64,000 nucleotides of DNA from Flavobacterium sp. 9AF (GTDB lineage Bacteria; Bacteroidota; Bacteroidia; Flavobacteriales; Flavobacteriaceae): NCBI RefSeq assembly GCF_902506265.1, contig NZ_LR733556.1, positions 2,598,144 to 2,662,143 of the forward strand, written 5' to 3'. Both the position numbers and the translations under genes were made by a program. The notes beneath the pieces are model-generated. The model ran no database searches. It had not been told where the DNA came from and was given only the letters and a program-made list of their open reading frames with translations. Positions 60,704 through 64,000 of the stretch are shown piece by piece; positions within the stretch are counted from its first letter, which is position 1; each line of letters starts with the position of its first letter.

Positions 60704-62017
60704 TTAATTTACAGGTTCAGCATACAAGTCAAACTCTGTTGCATCAGTAATTTTTAATTGTACAAAATCACCCGTCTTTAAATAGTGTTTGGAAGCATCA
60801 ACTAATACTTCATTATCTACATCTGGGCTATCAAATTCTGTTCTACCAATAAAATATTCTCCTTCTTTTCTATCAATCACACATTTAAAAATTTTACCTA
60901 TTTTCTCTTGATTTAATTCCCAAGAAATCTGTGCTTGAATATCCATAATTTCCATAGCACGTTGTTGTTTTACTTCATCTGGAATATCATCAACAAGACT
61001 ATATGCATGCGTATTTTCTTCATGAGAATAAGCAAAACAACCTAAACGTTCAAAACGCATTTCAGTTACCCAATCTTTTAAAATTTGGAAATCTTCTTCT
61101 GTTTCTCCAGGATAACCAACGATTAATGTGGTACGTATAGCCATTTCGGGAACCGTTTTTCTAAAATCTTTTAATAAGTTGGTCGTTTTTTCATAGGTTG
61201 TACCTCTTCGCATCGATTTTAAGACATTATCAGAAATATGCTGCAACGGAATGTCGATGTAATTACAAATCTTTGGTTCCCGTTTCATCAAATCTAAAAC
61301 TTCCATTGGAAAACCAGTTGGGAATGCATAATGTAAACGAATCCATTCAATTCCTTCTACCTTTATTAAAGCTTCAAGTAACTCCGCTAAGTTTCTTTTT
61401 TTATATAAATCCAGCCCATAATAAGTTAAATCTTGAGCAATAAGAATTAATTCTTTAACACCGTTTTTGGCTAATTTTTCAGCTTCAATTACTAGTTTTT
61501 CAATAGGAGTGGATATGTGTTTACCTCTCATTAATGGAATGGCACAAAAACTACAAGGGCGATCACAACCTTCCGATATTTTTAAATAGGCATAATTCTT
61601 TGGTGTAGTCGTTAAACGTTCTCCAATTAATTCGTGTTTATAATCAGCACCTAAAGCTTTTAATAACAAAGGGAGTTCAGTAGTTCCAAAAAACTGATCC
61701 ACATTTGGGATTTCTTTTTCTAAATCGGGTCTGTATCTTTCAGATAAACAGCCTGTAACAAATACTTTATCAACTAAGCCTTGTTCTTTTTTTTCAGCAT
61801 ATTCTAAAATCGTATTTACCGATTCCTCTTTAGCATTGTCAATAAAACCACAAGTATTAATTACAATAATATTTCCTTCATCATTTGCTGCTTCATGAGT
61901 CACTTCTTTGCCATTAGCTTTTAATTGTCCCATTAGAACTTCACTATCATACACATTTTTAGAGCATCCTAGTGTAATGACATTGATTTTATTTTTCTTT
62001 AACGATTTGGTTCTCAT
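60704..62017 (-). CDS. rimO: RimO, ribosomal protein S12 methylthiotransferase
   Basis: 437 residues from ATG 62015-62017. A TTG 33 bases upstream would only add MRPNLRVNFKY, which is not conserved-looking. UPF0004 domain: NVITLGCSKNVYDSEVLMGQL, NTCGFIDNAKEES and VTGCLSERY carry the three auxiliary-cluster cysteines. Radical SAM: ISEGCDRPCSFCAIPLMRG with the CxxxCxxC triad. IDIPLQHISDNVLKSMRRG and the C-terminal TRAM region follow. It adds a methylthio group to Asp of S12. The CSKN N-terminal signature favours RimO over MiaB. Confidence 0.96.
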   Translation of the reverse strand: MRTKSLKKNKINVITLGCSKNVYDSEVLMGQLKANGKEVTHEAANDEGNIIVINTCGFIDNAKEESVNTILEYAEKKEQGLVDKVFVTGCLSERYRPDLEKEIPNVDQFFGTTELPLLLKALGADYKHELIGERLTTTPKNYAYLKISEGCDRPCSFCAIPLMRGKHISTPIEKLVIEAEKLAKNGVKELILIAQDLTYYGLDLYKKRNLAELLEALIKVEGIEWIRLHYAFPTGFPMEVLDLMKREPKICNYIDIPLQHISDNVLKSMRRGTTYEKTTNLLKDFRKTVPEMAIRTTLIVGYPGETEEDFQILKDWVTEMRFERLGCFAYSHEENTHAYSLVDDIPDEVKQQRAMEIMDIQAQISWELNQEKIGKIFKCVIDRKEGEYFIGRTEFDSPDVDNEVLVDASKHYLKTGDFVQLKITDATEFDLYAEPVN

Positions 62018-62103
62018 ATACTTAAAATTCACCCGAAGATTAGGGCGCAAAATTACATAAAATTATTCATTAGAAGCATTAGCATTCGGGAGTTTTTTTA
62101 AAG

Positions 62104-62170
62104 TTTCTACCTGCTTTCCGTTTTATCTCTCGATAAATCGAGAGGATGTCACTACAATCAGGGCTAGCTG
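62104..62170. repeat. Dispersed intergenic repeat with inner hairpin, second copy
   Basis: TTTCTACCTGCTTTCCGTTTTAT, a perfect CTCTCGATAAATCGAGAG hairpin, then CACTACAATCAGGGCTAGCTG. The right half (CTACAATC-GGGCTA) and the TTTCC-TTTT left half correspond to 44588-44680, with a different hairpin in the middle. Confidence 0.6.
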
Positions 62171-62182
62171 TAAGCATAAGGT

Positions 62183-62210
62183 AAAAAAAAATCCTTCTGT
62201 TAAGAAGGAT
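62183..62210 (-). terminator. Intrinsic terminator of the FadL-like gene
   Basis: On the minus strand ATCCTTCTTAACAGAAGGAT, then nine T. It lies 29 bases beyond the stop of the porin gene. Confidence 0.85.
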
Positions 62211-62238
62211 CTGAATAAATACTTACTTTGTAGAGTTA

Positions 62239-63720
62239 TTAAAAATTAATAGAGTAAGTAAGCGTTACATTATTTTGTCTTGTTCTAATCCTTGCAGTAT
62301 CATTCATGCCAGAAGAAACAAAATTTTGATTGTAATTTCTATCAGTATGAGAATAAGCTAAATCTAATTTGCTTTCTCCAAAGTTAAATCCTACACCTCC
62401 TGAATAACCAGTTAAATCGCCAAGAGCATAATCTACTTTATAAGGACTTTCGTCAAAACGATAACCTGCTCGTAAACTAAATTGCTTAATTCTATATTCG
62501 CCACCTATACGTACTTCTAATGATGTTTTTAAATTATCAGCCATAAAAGAATTTAGATTCACATAAGCAGGATCATTAGTAGGAGAGAATCTAGTAATAC
62601 TATAATCTTTTAAAGAAGCATCTATACTAATAAGCCCTTTTTTCTTAAATATATAAGAAGCGCTACCTGTAAGCTTTTGAGAGGTTTGTAATCTATAAGT
62701 AGGATATACATTCAATACGTTAGGATCAAAACTATCAACATAGGTATTTGCACCATCAATAGAAACGGCTCTTATTCTCTGCGATAATTCATCATTTAAA
62801 CGATACCAAGTAGGAGATTCGTAAGCAACACCTAAACGTAATTCTTCAATAGGCTGAAAAATAGCACCCAAATTCATTGAAAACCCAGCACCATAAGTGT
62901 ATAATTCGTTATCAAACTTAATCTCTGTAACACCAATATTTGGGTCATTATGATTTCTTTCTAAAACGGTTGATTTTCTTACATAGTCTGTAAAATGAGC
63001 ATTTAGATTTAGCCCCAAATAAAGTTTGTCTTTATAAGAAGTAGCAAAGTTAAAGGCTAATTTACCGTTATAACCATTGCTAACAATATAATTTTCTTGA
63101 TAAAAATTTCCAGGAGGAATATTACTAGTATAAGTGTCTGGAGAATCTGGGTCAAATAGATAGGTGTTGTAGCCTAAATAAGCTTGTTGTTCAGGGAAAC
63201 TTAATTCTGCATAAGTATAATTATCTAAGACCGAAACAGGTATTCCTTGTGCAAAATTTAAAAAATAATTACCTATTGTGTTATTAGGATTTGTACCAGC
63301 AGAAAATAACCTATCATCTAAATTATTTGTATTTTCATAATTGATAGCCAAAGAAAACTTTTTCCAATCTGTTTTTCCACTTTGGTCGGCAAATACAAAA
63401 ACAGCACCTATTTGGTTTAAATCCAAAATACTATAACTATCGGATGTTCTTCCACCAAAATAATTAGATTTATTATAAGTGTTGAAACTACTTGCTGTTA
63501 TAGAAGCCATATTGTGGTTAAAAATGGCAGAACCTGCAGGGTTAATATTTATGGCAGATAAATCTCCTCCTAAGGATCCAAATGCTCCACTCATGGCTCT
63601 AAATCGTGCTGTTCCTGTAAGATTATCCATAGAATAACGTAAAGCGTCTTGTACTGTAGTTTCTTGACTCATTCCTGTATAACCAAAAGTGAGAAGAAGT
63701 AGCATATATATTTTTTTCAT
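62239..63720 (-). CDS. OmpP1/FadL-family outer-membrane protein
   Basis: 493 residues from ATG 63718-63720; a TTG 18 bases earlier is not preferred. Signal peptide MKKIYMLLLLTFGYTGMSQ. ALRYSMDNLTGTARFRAMSGAFGSLGGDLSAININPAGSAIF is the family start, with the conserved NPAG plug motif. The remainder is a barrel with alternating strands, ending in VTLTYSINF. Members transport hydrophobic molecules such as fatty acids or aromatic compounds across the outer membrane. Substrate unknown. It is followed by a terminator, so it is not part of the RimO operon. Confidence 0.9.
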   Translation of the reverse strand: MKKIYMLLLLTFGYTGMSQETTVQDALRYSMDNLTGTARFRAMSGAFGSLGGDLSAININPAGSAIFNHNMASITASSFNTYNKSNYFGGRTSDSYSILDLNQIGAVFVFADQSGKTDWKKFSLAINYENTNNLDDRLFSAGTNPNNTIGNYFLNFAQGIPVSVLDNYTYAELSFPEQQAYLGYNTYLFDPDSPDTYTSNIPPGNFYQENYIVSNGYNGKLAFNFATSYKDKLYLGLNLNAHFTDYVRKSTVLERNHNDPNIGVTEIKFDNELYTYGAGFSMNLGAIFQPIEELRLGVAYESPTWYRLNDELSQRIRAVSIDGANTYVDSFDPNVLNVYPTYRLQTSQKLTGSASYIFKKKGLISIDASLKDYSITRFSPTNDPAYVNLNSFMADNLKTSLEVRIGGEYRIKQFSLRAGYRFDESPYKVDYALGDLTGYSGGVGFNFGESKLDLAYSHTDRNYNQNFVSSGMNDTARIRTRQNNVTLTYSINF

Positions 63721-63834
63721 GAATTTTATTTTTAGCAATTTATTTTAACCTAAATTTAGTTTCTGCTTAAAAAAATGGCATACTTATCTAATCTAAAAAT
63801 AGGCCTAAAAGTTATAACAATGTATAGGGAAATT

Positions 63835-64000
63835 TTATCCTCTTCCACCTCTTCCGCCTCCAGATCGGCCACCACCACCTCCTGATGATCTGCCACCACC
63901 AGACGATGAGCCACCACCATAAGAACCGCCTGAACTTCTAGAAGGAGTGTAACTTCCTCCAGAGCTTCTAGTAGATGAACTACTACTTCTTGTTGGAGAA
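63835..64000 (-). CDS. C-terminus of a protein with Gly/Ser/Arg-rich tail, cut by window edge
   Basis: On the minus strand 54 codons and a TAA stop can be read: SPTRSSSSSTRSSGG, then SYGGGSSSGGGRSSGGGGG and RSGGGRGGRG. The tail is extreme low complexity with RGG-like ends, so it is probably disordered, and it could bind nucleic acid or be a surface stalk. The folded part lies beyond the window, so the family cannot be named. 114 bases separate it from the FadL-like start. Confidence 0.65.
   Translation of the reverse strand, partial: SPTRSSSSSTRSSGGSYTPSRSSGGSYGGGSSSGGGRSSGGGGGRSGGGRGGRG

Noticed and set aside
1-64000. tRNA and rRNA genes, transposases, integrases, phage genes
   Set aside because: I looked for GGTTCGA-type T-arms, 16S/23S landmarks and DDE/tyrosine recombinase motifs; only the tmRNA T-arm was found. 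A scan with tRNAscan-SE and Infernal would settle it.

Overview
The window is AT-rich chromosomal DNA from a member of the Bacteroidota, most likely family Flavobacteriaceae (Flavobacterium or a close relative). The evidence is promoters of the TAnnTTTG type, SusC/SusD proteins, T9SS C-terminal sorting tails (YPNP... motifs), a tmRNA whose tag reads GENNYALAA, a bacillithiol gene (bshC), DUF4494 and RimO. I see no rRNA or tRNA gene, CRISPR array, transposase, integrase or replication origin. The region looks like an ordinary chromosome with one large catabolic locus and several small accessory units.

Layout. 1-6.1 kb: a propeller sensor cut by the left edge, two secreted proteins (one LamG/T9SS), and a tandem pair of small secreted paralogs that share a conserved leader motif. 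6.3-20.5 kb: a NifS-like cysteine desulfurase, a fused 2-oxoacid dehydrogenase E1, a degenerate M1-peptidase-like outer-membrane protein, a T9SS-exported endonuclease I, DUF4252 and AsmA-like proteins, PAP2, tmRNA and an AlaDH/saccharopine-dehydrogenase-like enzyme. 20.5-36.0 kb: a polysaccharide utilisation locus (PUL). It has a propeller-Y_Y_Y-LuxR regulator, SusC, SusD, a LamG lipoprotein, GH144, an esterase-like protein, GH3, GH43-F5/8-FnIII and an EEP hydrolase. GH144 plus GH3 suggests beta-1,2-glucan as substrate.

36.1-42.6 kb: mainly minus-strand housekeeping genes (ndk, a probably frameshifted small gene, a lipase-like hydrolase, a sulfurtransferase, bshC). 42.6-46.9 kb: a possible micro-transcription unit, then RtcB RNA ligase, a nucleotidyltransferase with its catalytic aspartates, peptide release factor H and a TPR-like protein. 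This is an RNA-repair/ribosome-rescue locus with an unexpected nucleotidyltransferase, broken up by dispersed repeats. 47.0-48.3 kb: an unlisted 53-residue double-glycine-leader peptide with four cysteines, then a PhyH-type dioxygenase.

48.4-58.7 kb: a mini T9SS-tail protein, a B12-binding radical SAM enzyme, a CHASE4 hybrid kinase, an aldo/keto reductase, a LysM-NlpC/P60 hydrolase, and an AraC regulator followed by a membrane protein and a thioredoxin-like protein. 58.8-64.0 kb: minus-strand genes including RimO and a FadL-like porin, then the RGG-like tail of a gene cut by the right edge.

Several imperfectly palindromic dispersed repeats occupy intergenic spaces. Two of them appear to have become part of coding sequence (prfH N-terminus, radical SAM gene). 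The strongest candidates for something little described are the rtcB-nucleotidyltransferase-prfH-TPR unit, the double-glycine peptide, and the self-contained 27-codon unit at 42.7-42.9 kb.
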